Shown one piece after another: positions 1 to 6,542 of a stretch of DNA of 9,432 bases (position 1 is its first letter; each line of letters begins with the position of its first letter). The stretch is from JANPPS01 sp031428635 (lineage in GTDB: Bacteria; Pseudomonadota; Alphaproteobacteria; Acetobacterales; Acetobacteraceae), in the NCBI GenBank assembly GCA_031428635.1, contig JANPPS010000062.1:1-9432 (forward strand), read 5' to 3'. Position numbers and translations under genes: made by a program. The notes below the pieces were generated by a model that saw only the letters and a list, made by a program, of their open reading frames with translations, did not search any database and was not told where the DNA came from.

Positions 1-716
1 ACCGGGTCGCCGCGTTTCTGCTGCAGGAAGGGGTGTTCACCCCCATCAGCGACGACCTGACCGTCTACATCCGCAGCCGGGACCAGGACGGCACACTGCG
101 TGGTATCCTGGTGGAGGACGATCGCGGGACCAGCCGCGCCACCATAATCGCCGAGCGAGGCCGCCTGCTGGAGGGGGTCAATGGCCCGCGCGTTCTGCTG
201 CAAAACGGCAGCCGGCAAGACCTTGATAAGACGAGCGGCCGGCTGCAGCTGTTGACCTTTACCGAAACTCCGATCGACCTCGCCCGGCCCACCAAGAGCG
301 AGGAAACGCGGTATCGCGACGCCGCCGAAATGAGTTTCGCAGAGCTATCCGATCCGGCCAACGCGCTTAATCCGCGCGACATAGGCAAGTTACGGGTGGA
401 GGCGACCCGGCGGCTGACCGCGCCCTGGACGGCGATGAGCTTCGCGCTCGTGGCACTGCTATCGGTGTTGACCGGCGCGTTTCAGCGGCACGGCACGATC
501 ATCCGGCCGCTTGTGACGGTGCTGTCGGTGGTTGCCCTACTGGCGGTTGGCCTGGCGGTCGCAAGCGTCGCGGCGCGGCTACCGGTGTTCATTCCGCTGA
601 TCTGGCTGCATGCCCTGCTGCCGGGAATAGCCTGCGCGGCCATGTTATTTACGCCCGGACGGTGGTGGGCTGCGATCGGATCGCGCGCCGGCGGTGTACA
701 GGCGCGATCGGCCTAA
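1..716 (+). CDS. lptF: LptF, LPS export ABC transporter permease (5'-truncated by the window)
   Basis: LptF is one of two inner-membrane permeases (LptF/LptG) that work with the LptB ATPase to extract lipopolysaccharide and feed it to the LptC-LptA bridge. The frame is already open at base 3, so the GTG at 33 is an internal Val and not a start; about 237 residues are visible, roughly the last two thirds of a typical family member. The first part is the end of the periplasmic beta-jellyroll domain, with the family-typical stretch LTVYIRSRDQDGTLRGILV. Three hydrophobic segments follow at the C terminus (about residues 142-162, 170-194 and 198-216 of the visible part), matching TM4-TM6. The conserved pre-TM segment R-RLTAPWTAMSFALVAL is present. 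LptF rather than LptG is chosen from this DG-LRGILV region. The usual partner lptG does not follow; the next 114 bp are non-coding. Confidence 0.9.
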   Translation, partial: RVAAFLLQEGVFTPISDDLTVYIRSRDQDGTLRGILVEDDRGTSRATIIAERGRLLEGVNGPRVLLQNGSRQDLDKTSGRLQLLTFTETPIDLARPTKSEETRYRDAAEMSFAELSDPANALNPRDIGKLRVEATRRLTAPWTAMSFALVALLSVLTGAFQRHGTIIRPLVTVLSVVALLAVGLAVASVAARLPVFIPLIWLHALLPGIACAAMLFTPGRWWAAIGSRAGGVQARSA

Positions 717-751
717 CGCGCCGTTCCGTCGGCCCCGGAAAGTCGAACAGT

Positions 752-764
752 ATTCGTCACGAAT
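752..764. promoter_or_regulatory. Short inverted repeat ATTCG-TCA-CGAAT, possible operator
   Basis: A perfect 5-bp inverted repeat with a 3-nt centre lies in the non-coding gap after lptF, 9 bp before the CRP-like palindrome. Its core CGTCAC is repeated in that palindrome (782-787), with starts 27 bp apart. It could be a second regulator site, but a repeat this short can arise by chance. Confidence 0.25.
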
Positions 765-772
765 CTGCGAAG

Positions 773-788
773 TGTGACCTGCGTCACA
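773..788. promoter_or_regulatory. CRP/FNR-family operator-like palindrome (TGTGA-N6-TCACA)
   Basis: The sequence TGTGACCTGCGTCACA is a perfect match to both half-sites, TGTGA and TCACA, with the 6-bp spacer of the classical cAMP-receptor-protein consensus; the perfect dyad in fact extends to 6 bp per arm. It sits in the lptF-downstream gap, ending 57 bp before the ATG at 846 (42 bp before the alternative ATG at 831). That placement fits regulation of the small membrane-protein gene. No convincing -35/-10 pair could be placed around it, so activation or repression cannot be inferred. The regulator is inferred from the site alone; other CRP/FNR-superfamily proteins recognise closely related sequences. 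Confidence 0.5.
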
Positions 789-845
789 ACTTTTGATGAA
801 TTCGCGTCTTAGTACGTTCATGTGCAGTAGATGCGGGGCCAAAAG

Positions 846-1151
846 ATGAGCTACGGACCGAGTACCGGATCCTCGTTAGTCGTTCCGTCGACAGAAGACT
901 TGGCTGTAGCGGACCGGCAGCTTCGGTATCGCGCGGCGAACGAGTTGCGGGCCTGCTCGGCGTGGGCCGACCGGGGCAGCCTTCTGTTGAACTTGCCTGA
1001 CACTGCGGCGATCGACCGTCACGCGGCGCGGCCATTCCGGGCGATGCTGATCGGCCTCATCATCGGGATCGGCGCGCTCATCATCGTCCAGGCCGCGATG
1101 GAGTGGATGCATCCACCCCGTCCCTTTGCAGTAGTGACCATGGCTGATTGA
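846..1151 (+). CDS. Hypothetical small single-span membrane protein
   Basis: Not recognised as any named family. The product is 101 residues from the ATG at 846, or 106 from the in-frame ATG at 831. I prefer 846 because a GGGG lies 7 nt upstream, while 831 has no visible Shine-Dalgarno; neither site is strong. The N-terminal two thirds is polar, with many Arg, Asp and Glu, and lacks a signal peptide. A single hydrophobic helix near residues 68-86 (AMLIGLIIGIGALIIVQAA) is followed by a short tail WMHPPRPFAVVTMAD. This suggests a one-pass inner-membrane protein whose cytoplasmic part is the N-terminal region. Codon use has the GC-rich third positions of the neighbouring genes, which supports real coding. 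It follows lptF on the same strand after 129 bp that include the CRP-like palindrome, so it probably has its own promoter. No conserved operon partner is visible. Confidence 0.6.
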   Translation: MSYGPSTGSSLVVPSTEDLAVADRQLRYRAANELRACSAWADRGSLLLNLPDTAAIDRHAARPFRAMLIGLIIGIGALIIVQAAMEWMHPPRPFAVVTMAD

Positions 1152-1183
1152 CCCCAAGCTGCGCTTAACAGAGCGGCGGGACG

Positions 1184-2093
1184 ATGAACGCGATACAACA
1201 CACAGGCACGCCAGAAGGCGAAGCGTACCCCACCCGCATCGGGCAACAGACCGTGACGTCCGAGCCGGTTAGCGGATGCGAGCCGTTCGGCTGGCGCTTC
1301 GATAATATTCGCGTCGCAATGATCGATGCTGGCATCCTGATCACGGCCAAGAAGGCGGGGCGCCAGGTGCCGGTATCAAAAGATCTGGGCCTGCGCGGCC
1401 AGTCCCGCATCATCACCAGCCTCTACGTCGGCATGCAGCTGGTCTCGCTCGGTTAGTCGGCCCCCGCCCCCGCCATACCCAAACGGCGCTGCGGCTTATG
1501 CTTGTGGGTGAAGGCGCCGCCACAACCGTCAATAGTGAGCGCACGCCGATGCGGGTCGGTGACGTCATCATCACGCCGCCCACGGCCTGGCACGATCACG
1601 ATAATCCTGGTAGCGGACCAGCGTTCTGGCTGTACGGGTTGGACATTCCCGTCGTGCAATTCCTGGACACTTCGTTTGCCAAGGGGCTGGGCCAGGACCG
1701 GCAGCCGCTCTCTCGCCCCGACGGCGATACCGACGCGTAACGCGGGGCCAACCTGCCGCCTGTCAACCTCCGCGGCCGTAACATGTCACCGGTGGTCAAC
1801 TACCCACACGCGTGATGCGCTGAAGCGGATACGCGTGGCCGCGAAGTTGGACCCACGCCATGATTTGAAGACGCGCTACACGAACCCGGCCACGGGTACG
1901 TATCTGATGACAACGATCGGCACATGCATGCAGCGCGTACGCGTTTGCGTGGGGCCCGCGCGACCTGTTTGTGGTGCCGTCCTGGCATTCGGTTCATCAT
2001 GCGGCCGATCAGGATAGCATGCTATTTTTGTTCAGCAGCGATCCGACCCAGGAGCCGCTGGGGCTATGGCGGAAGGATCGGGAGAACTCCTGA
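1184..2093 (+). pseudogene. Decayed gentisate 1,2-dioxygenase (bicupin ring-cleavage enzyme)
   Basis: The intact enzyme (EC 1.13.11.4) is a cytoplasmic Fe(II) bicupin that opens gentisate to maleylpyruvate. Conserved blocks appear in order but in different frames. 1184-1453 carries WRFDNIR, DAGILITAKKAG and LGLRGQSRIITSLYVGMQL, then stops at TAG 1454-1456. After a frameshift in the C-rich run 1457-1473, 1474-1737 carries HTQTALRLMLVGEGA, PMRVGDVIITPPTAWHDHDN and LYGLDIPVVQFLD, then stops at TAA 1738-1740. The same frame continues RGANLPPV and MSPVVNYPHA to TGA 1813-1815. A second shift near 1802-1815 gives RDALKRI and RYTNPATGTYLMTTIGTCMQ. A deletion near 1933-1941, which I judge at roughly 35 codons, then joins to AFAWGPRDLFVVPSWHSVHH and a normal C terminus ending TGA 2091-2093. 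The first His of the N-terminal cupin HxH iron site is lost at the first frameshift. The N-terminal helical region also looks shortened. A weak Shine-Dalgarno (GGCGGGA) precedes the ATG. Salicylate or 1-hydroxy-2-naphthoate dioxygenase relatives cannot be excluded. Confidence 0.88.
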
Positions 2094-2348
2094 GGTGCTT
2101 TTGGCGGAGGCCCGATCCGATCAATCACGATAGCTCAGGGATCAGTACCGGATCGGTATCTTACACGCTGGTTTTGTTTGTTTTCTGTGTCGGAGTTCTG
2201 GGTGACACTGGAACAGGAGCCGAAGATAGGGAGGACTGGAAGCAGCCTCGGCTCACAAAACTTTTTTCAGCGGCCGCTGTTTCCGGCCATCTAAATAATC
2301 TCGAGTACAGGCGTTCACGCCTCGGAAACCAGGTGCCTTGGGATTGCG
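2094..2348. other. Non-coding stretch with lower GC content, no recognisable gene
   Basis: This lies between the dioxygenase pseudogene and the tentative small ORF. It is visibly less GC-rich than its surroundings, with T-rich runs around 2168-2186 and 2262-2267. Two overlapping + frames are open (one from 2066 to 2395, one from 2094 to 2291), but neither shows a recognisable domain or a convincing start, and I do not call them genes. Small dyads include GAGCCGA/TCGGCTC (2217-2223 with 2248-2254), a 12-bp palindrome at 2268-2279 that contains GCGGCCGC, and AGGCGT-TC-ACGCCT at 2309-2322. None is followed by a T-tract typical of an intrinsic terminator on either strand. Confidence 0.5.
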
Positions 2349-2359
2349 ATGGAAGGCAC
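2333..2359 (+). repeat. Inverted repeat GTGCCTT/AAGGCAC with a 13-nt loop
   Basis: A perfect 7-bp stem (2333-2339 with 2353-2359) encloses 13 nt. The loop contains the ATG (2349-2351) of the tentative basic ORF, so an RNA hairpin could influence its translation if that ORF is real. A competing pairing exists: AGGTG at 2331-2335 can pair with CACCT at 2361-2365. Functional significance is unproven. Confidence 0.35.
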
Positions 2360-2459
2360 TCACCTCAAGAGACAAGGCCCCTCAAAGAAGTTTAAACAGC
2401 AGTCCCGTAGGATGCGTAAACTCCATCGCGATCGTGCGCACAGGGAACTAAACCGCTGA
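2349..2459 (+). CDS. Tentative very basic 36-residue peptide, unknown function
   Basis: This short frame is read from ATG 2349 to TGA 2457-2459. The peptide has 13 Lys/Arg against 3 Asp/Glu, with the cluster KKFKQQSRRMRKLHRDRAHR in the C-terminal two thirds, so it would be predicted to be helical and to bind nucleic acid or ribosomes. I recognise no family. It converges on dnaE, with only 12 bp between the two stop codons. Codons include AGA, AGG and CTA, unlike the GC-rich choices of nearby genes, which suggests either foreign or decayed DNA or a chance ORF. The upstream GGGA is a weak Shine-Dalgarno. It could also be the surviving C-terminal piece of a transposase-like or other basic protein. 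Confidence 0.25.
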   Translation: MEGTHLKRQGPSKKFKQQSRRMRKLHRDRAHRELNR

Positions 2460-2471
2460 GCCCGTCACCAC

Positions 2472-5400
2472 TCACCCCTCCTCCACTCGTTCCACCCCCG
2501 GCACAGCCTTCAACGCCTGCCCCAGCCGCGGCCCAACCTGATACGTGCCCGGCACCGTAATCTCCACCGCCGACACGTCGTCCAACCGCGGCACCAGCGT
2601 CACCGTCCCGCGTCCCCCGGCCTCCCGCGCCAGAATACTTCGGATATGCGGTACCGCCTCCGTCCGATCGAGCCAGATGCGCAAGCCTACGCCCGTCTCC
2701 GCCGCGGCCGCATCGAGCGACATGCAGTCCGCCGCCGTCAGGCGCACGCTGTCGCCGTCCAGCCGCACATCGACGCGCATCGTGACCGCCTTGCCCGCCT
2801 TCAGCACGTCCCGTGACGCCATCAGCACCTCGCTAAACAGCGTCACCTCCGCCGTGCCCGATGCATCGCTGAGCGCCACCCACATCATCGGACTGCCGCT
2901 CTTGGTCCGCCGCACCCCCGGCGTGCCGACGATGCAGCCCGCCAGCCGTAGCCTGGTTTCGCCAGCCCGGGCCCGGGCGTCGACCGACGCGGCTGCGACC
3001 ACGCCCAGGCGTTTCAGGGCGGGCCCGTACGAGTCCATGGGATGCGCGGTCAGGTGAAAGCCGATTGCCTCCGCCTCAAACGCCAGACGCTCCATCTCCG
3101 GCCAATCCGGCGTCGGCGGTAGTCGCAGCGGTTCGGGACGCCCGCCTCCGCCAAATAGACCGGACTGCCCACTCGCCGCCTCTTCCGCCTGGGCCTGGGC
3201 GCGCTTCATGATCGTGTCGGCGCCCGCGGACACCTGGGCACGGTTGGCATTCAGCTGATCGAAGGCCCCGGCGCGGGCCAGGTTCTCCAGCTGCATCTTA
3301 TTCAGCGGCCGCGGATCGACCCGTGCGGCCACGTCGGCCAAATCCGCGAACGGACGTTCACCCCGCACGCCACACAGCGACTCCATGGCCGCCTGCCCCA
3401 CCTTCTTCACCGCTGCCAGCGCGTACCGAATGGACTGAACACTGTCTGTGACCTCGACCGTGAACAGCGCGCCCGACTTGTTGATGTCGGGCGGCAGCAC
3501 CCGTATGCCCATCCGCTCCGCCTCTTGCCGCAGCGCCGCGATCTTGTCGGTGTTGGATAGTGCCAAGTTCATGCACGCGGCCAGGAACGCGACCGGGTGG
3601 TTCGCCTTCATCCACGCCGTCTGATAGCTCACCAGCGCATAAGCCGCCGCGTGGCTCTTGTTAAAGCCATAGTCGGCGAACTTGGCCATCAGATCGAAAA
3701 CTTCGGTCGCTTTGTCCGGCATGATGCCGCGCGCCACGGCCCCGCCGGTGAAGGTGGCGCGCTGCTGCTCCATTTCGGCCCGGATTTTCTTACCCATGGC
3801 ACGGCGCAGCAGGTCGGCGGCGCCCAGGCTGTAGCCGGCCATGGTCTGCGCGATCTGCATGACCTGTTCCTGATAGACCATGATGCCGTAGGTCTCGGCC
3901 AGTATCGGCGCCAATTGCGGGTGGGGCGGCACCCACTTCTCACCGTGCTTGCGCCGGCAATAATCCGGAATGTTCGCCATCGGACCCGGCCGGTACAGCG
4001 CCACGGCCGCGATCAAATCCTCGAACCGGTCGGGCCGCATCTGACGCAGAACGTCCCGCATACCCGGGCTTTCGAACTGGAACACGCCGCCCGCGTCGCC
4101 CCGCGCCAACATCGCGTAGGTGGCCGCATCATCGAGCGGCAGGGTGTCCAGATCGACCACCTCCCCCAGCCCGGCGAGTAGCCCCACCGCCTGTTTCAGG
4201 ATCGTAAGCGTTGTCAGCCCCAGGAAGTCGAACTTCACCAGCCCGGCCTGCTCCACGTACTTCATCGAGTACTGGGTTACGAGCGTGTCGGCCTTGGGAT
4301 CGCGATAGAGCGGTACGAGGTCGATCAGCGGACGGTCACCGATCACCAGCCCGGCGGCGTGGGTGCTGGCGTGCCGGTACAGACCCTCCAGCTGTAAGGC
4401 CACGTCCAGCAGGCGCTTTACCGCCTCATCGCTCTGCATTTCCTGCAACCGGGGCTCGCCCTCGATCGCCTGCGCCAGCGTCACGGGTTTGGCCGGGTTG
4501 TTGGGTATTAGCTCGGCCACGCGGTTCACTTGCCCGAACGGCAAGCCCAGCACGCGGCCCACGTCGCGTACCGCGGCCCGGGCCTGAAGCTTACCGAACG
4601 TGATGATTTGCGCCACTCGGTCGGCCCCGTACTCGCGCCGTACGTAATCGATCACCTCGTCCCGCCGCTCCTGGCAAAAGTCGATGTCGAAGTCGGGCAT
4701 CGACACGCGCTCGGGGTTCAGGAACCGTTCAAACAGCAGCCCCCATGCCAGCGGGTCGAGGTCGGTGATCGTCAGCGCCCATGCGACGACCGAGCCGGCA
4801 CCCGATCCGCGGCCGGGTCCCACGGGGATATCCTTCGCCTTCGCCCACTGGATGAAGTCGGCGACGATCAGGAAGTAGCCCGGGAAGCCCATGGCCTCGA
4901 TCACACTCAGCTCGTACGCCAGGCGCTGCTCGTACTCGGCGCGGCGCTCGGGCGCGATCGACCGCCGGGCCAGCCCCTCACGCGCCAGCACGGCCAGGGT
5001 CTCGGCCTCTGTCATGCCGGGGCGGATCTTCGGGCTGGACGGTAGCAGCGGATCACGCTTTTCGGCCATCACGGCGCATAATTTGGCGACGGCCACGGTG
5101 TTGTCGCAAGCGTCCGGCAGGTCCTTGAACAAGGCGCGCATAGTAGCTGCGTCCTTGAACCAATGCTCGGACGTGACGCGGCGGCGGGTCGGGTCGCTCA
5201 CCTGACGACCTTCGGCAATACACAGCAGGACGTCGTGCGCGGCGGCCATGGCGCGTTTGGTAAAGAAGCACTCATTCGTCGCGATCAGCGGCAGGTCATG
5301 GTCCTGCGCCAGTTGCAGCAGGCCGGGTTCGATCGCCGTGTCCAATGCTGTGCCGTGGCGATGCAACTCCATCAGCGTGCGCCCGGGAAACGCACCGGCC

Positions 5401-5870
5401 ATCCGTTCGATCAGCGCCACCGCATCCGGCCGCCGTCCCTCCGCCAACAGACGCGCGACGGGGCCACGGGTGCCACCCGTCAGCAGCATCAGCCCCTCCG
5501 CATGCTGGGCGACGTGGTCCCATGGTAGCTGCGGGCTGGCCGGGTCGCCCTGCATAAAGCCGGCCGAGCTCAACCGCTGTAGATTGGCCATCCCCGCCGC
5601 GTTCTGCGCTAACAGCACGACCGGGTCGGGCGGAAGCCGGTCGTTCTCGGCCCGTGTGAGTGCAATCTGGCAGCCGATTATGGGCTGTACGCCAACGCCG
5701 ATGCAGGCCTGGCTGAACTCCAACGCCCCGAACAGGTTGCCGCTATCGGTGATCGCCACCGCCGGCATCGACGCGGCCGCCGCCAGCCCCGCCAGCTTGT
5801 CTGCCTTGATCGCGCCTTCACTCAACGAATAGGCACTATGATTGCGTAAGTGGACGAATGGTGCGTGCAT
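2472..5870 (-). CDS. dnaE: DNA polymerase III subunit alpha (replicative polymerase)
   Basis: This is the catalytic subunit of the replicative polymerase; 1132 residues is normal for DnaE1. Domains in order are an N-terminal PHP domain (about 1-270, starting FVHLRNHSAYSL), the palm/fingers of the C-family polymerase, a helix-hairpin-helix region, an OB-fold (about 970-1050) and a C-terminal domain. The palm motif PDFDIDF at 392-398 supplies two of the catalytic aspartates, and KFDFLGL supplies the third at Asp548. GPGRGSGAGS (351-360), YQEQVM (666-671) and FNKSHAAAYALVSYQ (736 onward) are family signatures. QSGLF at 902-906 fits a beta-clamp-binding motif. PHP metal ligands look degenerate (HLR and TDSGN where active forms have HLH and TDHGN), so proofreading probably depends on a separate DnaQ. 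The ATG is fixed by GGAGG 5 nt upstream and adjoins the lolD stop, indicating translational coupling. Confidence 0.98.
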   Translation of the reverse strand: MHAPFVHLRNHSAYSLSEGAIKADKLAGLAAAASMPAVAITDSGNLFGALEFSQACIGVGVQPIIGCQIALTRAENDRLPPDPVVLLAQNAAGMANLQRLSSAGFMQGDPASPQLPWDHVAQHAEGLMLLTGGTRGPVARLLAEGRRPDAVALIERMAGAFPGRTLMELHRHGTALDTAIEPGLLQLAQDHDLPLIATNECFFTKRAMAAAHDVLLCIAEGRQVSDPTRRRVTSEHWFKDAATMRALFKDLPDACDNTVAVAKLCAVMAEKRDPLLPSSPKIRPGMTEAETLAVLAREGLARRSIAPERRAEYEQRLAYELSVIEAMGFPGYFLIVADFIQWAKAKDIPVGPGRGSGAGSVVAWALTITDLDPLAWGLLFERFLNPERVSMPDFDIDFCQERRDEVIDYVRREYGADRVAQIITFGKLQARAAVRDVGRVLGLPFGQVNRVAELIPNNPAKPVTLAQAIEGEPRLQEMQSDEAVKRLLDVALQLEGLYRHASTHAAGLVIGDRPLIDLVPLYRDPKADTLVTQYSMKYVEQAGLVKFDFLGLTTLTILKQAVGLLAGLGEVVDLDTLPLDDAATYAMLARGDAGGVFQFESPGMRDVLRQMRPDRFEDLIAAVALYRPGPMANIPDYCRRKHGEKWVPPHPQLAPILAETYGIMVYQEQVMQIAQTMAGYSLGAADLLRRAMGKKIRAEMEQQRATFTGGAVARGIMPDKATEVFDLMAKFADYGFNKSHAAAYALVSYQTAWMKANHPVAFLAACMNLALSNTDKIAALRQEAERMGIRVLPPDINKSGALFTVEVTDSVQSIRYALAAVKKVGQAAMESLCGVRGERPFADLADVAARVDPRPLNKMQLENLARAGAFDQLNANRAQVSAGADTIMKRAQAQAEEAASGQSGLFGGGGRPEPLRLPPTPDWPEMERLAFEAEAIGFHLTAHPMDSYGPALKRLGVVAAASVDARARAGETRLRLAGCIVGTPGVRRTKSGSPMMWVALSDASGTAEVTLFSEVLMASRDVLKAGKAVTMRVDVRLDGDSVRLTAADCMSLDAAAAETGVGLRIWLDRTEAVPHIRSILAREAGGRGTVTLVPRLDDVSAVEITVPGTYQVGPRLGQALKAVPGVERVEEG

Positions 5871-6542
5871 CTAGACCTCCACAATCGCCCCGTCGCGCAG
5901 CGTGACCCGGCGGTCCATGCGGGCCGCAAGCTCCGGATTATGGGTCGCGATCAGCGCCGCTACACCCTGCTCACGCACCATGCGCAGCAGCTCGTCGAAC
6001 ACCACGGTGCTGGTACCCACGTCCAGATTGCCGGTCGGCTCGTCCGCCAGCAGCACGGCCGGGGAATTGGCAAGCGCGCGCGCGATGGCCACACGCTGCT
6101 TTTCGCCTCCCGACAGCTTACCCGGCAAGTGATGCAGACGGTGCCCCAGGCCAAACGCGGTCAGTAGCGTCTCTGCCCGTTGGCGCGCATCGGGGCGGCG
6201 GGCGATCAGCTGCGGCAGGGTCACGTTCTCGATCGCCGTGAACTCCGCCAGCAAATGGTGGGCCTGGTACACGAAGCCGATGCGGTCGCGGCGGATGGCG
6301 GTGCGGGCCGGATCCGGCAACTGGCCCGCATCCTGACCATCGACGCGCACGACGCCGCTATCGGGCCGTTCGAGCAACCCGGCCAGGTGCAACAGCGTGC
6401 TCTTACCCGTGCCGGACGGCGCGACCAGCGCCACGATCTCCCCCCGATGCAGCACAAGGCTCGCGTCGCGCAGCACGTGAAGGTCGTCTTCGCCGCTGCG
6501 GTAGGATCGGCTGACGTGTTCGAGTGCCAGTGGCTCACTCAT
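5871..6542 (-). CDS. lolD: LolD, lipoprotein-releasing ABC transporter ATPase
   Basis: LolD is the cytoplasmic ATPase that powers release of outer-membrane lipoproteins from the inner membrane to the LolA chaperone. The 223 residues show a complete ABC nucleotide-binding domain: Walker A APSGTGKST (41-49; the first Gly is Ala, as I recall for many alphaproteobacterial LolD), Q-loop Gln93, signature LSGGEKQR (143-150), Walker B VLLADEPTGNLD (163-174) and the switch His201 in ATHN. Length and the E/R-rich LLERPDSG segment fit the LolD/MacB subfamily. It overlaps the 3' end of lolC by 8 nt and its stop touches the dnaE start. The Shine-Dalgarno is modest (GAGG 9 nt upstream), so its translation probably relies on coupling to lolC. 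Confidence 0.96.
   Translation of the reverse strand: MSEPLALEHVSRSYRSGEDDLHVLRDASLVLHRGEIVALVAPSGTGKSTLLHLAGLLERPDSGVVRVDGQDAGQLPDPARTAIRRDRIGFVYQAHHLLAEFTAIENVTLPQLIARRPDARQRAETLLTAFGLGHRLHHLPGKLSGGEKQRVAIARALANSPAVLLADEPTGNLDVGTSTVVFDELLRMVREQGVAALIATHNPELAARMDRRVTLRDGAIVEV
5876..5880 (-). promoter_or_regulatory. dnaE ribosome binding site inside the end of lolD
   Basis: On the minus strand GGAGG lies 5 nt before the dnaE ATG, with the lolD TAG stop directly between them (GGAGGTCTAGATG). It fixes the dnaE start and shows that a ribosome finishing lolD ends exactly where dnaE begins. Confidence 0.85.

Noticed and set aside
861..871. An 11-bp direct repeat (AGTACCGGATC) shared with 2144-2154, considered as the edges of an inserted segment
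   Set aside because: Repeats of this length are expected several times by chance in a 9.4-kb window, and no transposase, terminal inverted repeats or clean insertion boundaries accompany it.
1454..1480. Programmed frameshift in the C-rich run of the dioxygenase gene
   Set aside because: A stop codon precedes the run, the HxH iron ligand is lost, and further stops, a shift and a deletion follow. Recoding would not rescue the protein.
1502..2017. A 171-residue open frame overlapping the dioxygenase region
   Set aside because: Only its later part (about 1802-1932) matches gentisate dioxygenase; the earlier part is an out-of-frame reading of the previous block. It is an accident of the frameshifts and is covered by the pseudogene.
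2268..2279. 12-bp palindrome CAGCGGCCGCTG as a terminator or binding site
   Set aside because: Without a loop it makes a poor RNA hairpin, and the T-run lies upstream rather than downstream of it. A palindrome of this kind is plausible by chance in GC-rich DNA.
2160..2330. Possible tRNA, tmRNA or other structured RNA gene
   Set aside because: No cloverleaf, anticodon arm, CCA end or tmRNA tag-like frame could be assembled from the dyads present.
2066..2395. A 109-residue + strand open frame
   Set aside because: It starts inside the dioxygenase C terminus in another frame, has no recognisable domain or convincing ribosome site, and its hydrophobic patch comes from a T-rich run.
3597..4181. 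Long + strand open frames opposite dnaE (also 5248-5832 and 4530-5045)
   Set aside because: They are antisense shadows of a highly conserved GC-rich gene, with low-complexity Arg/Ala/Pro-rich translations and no motifs.
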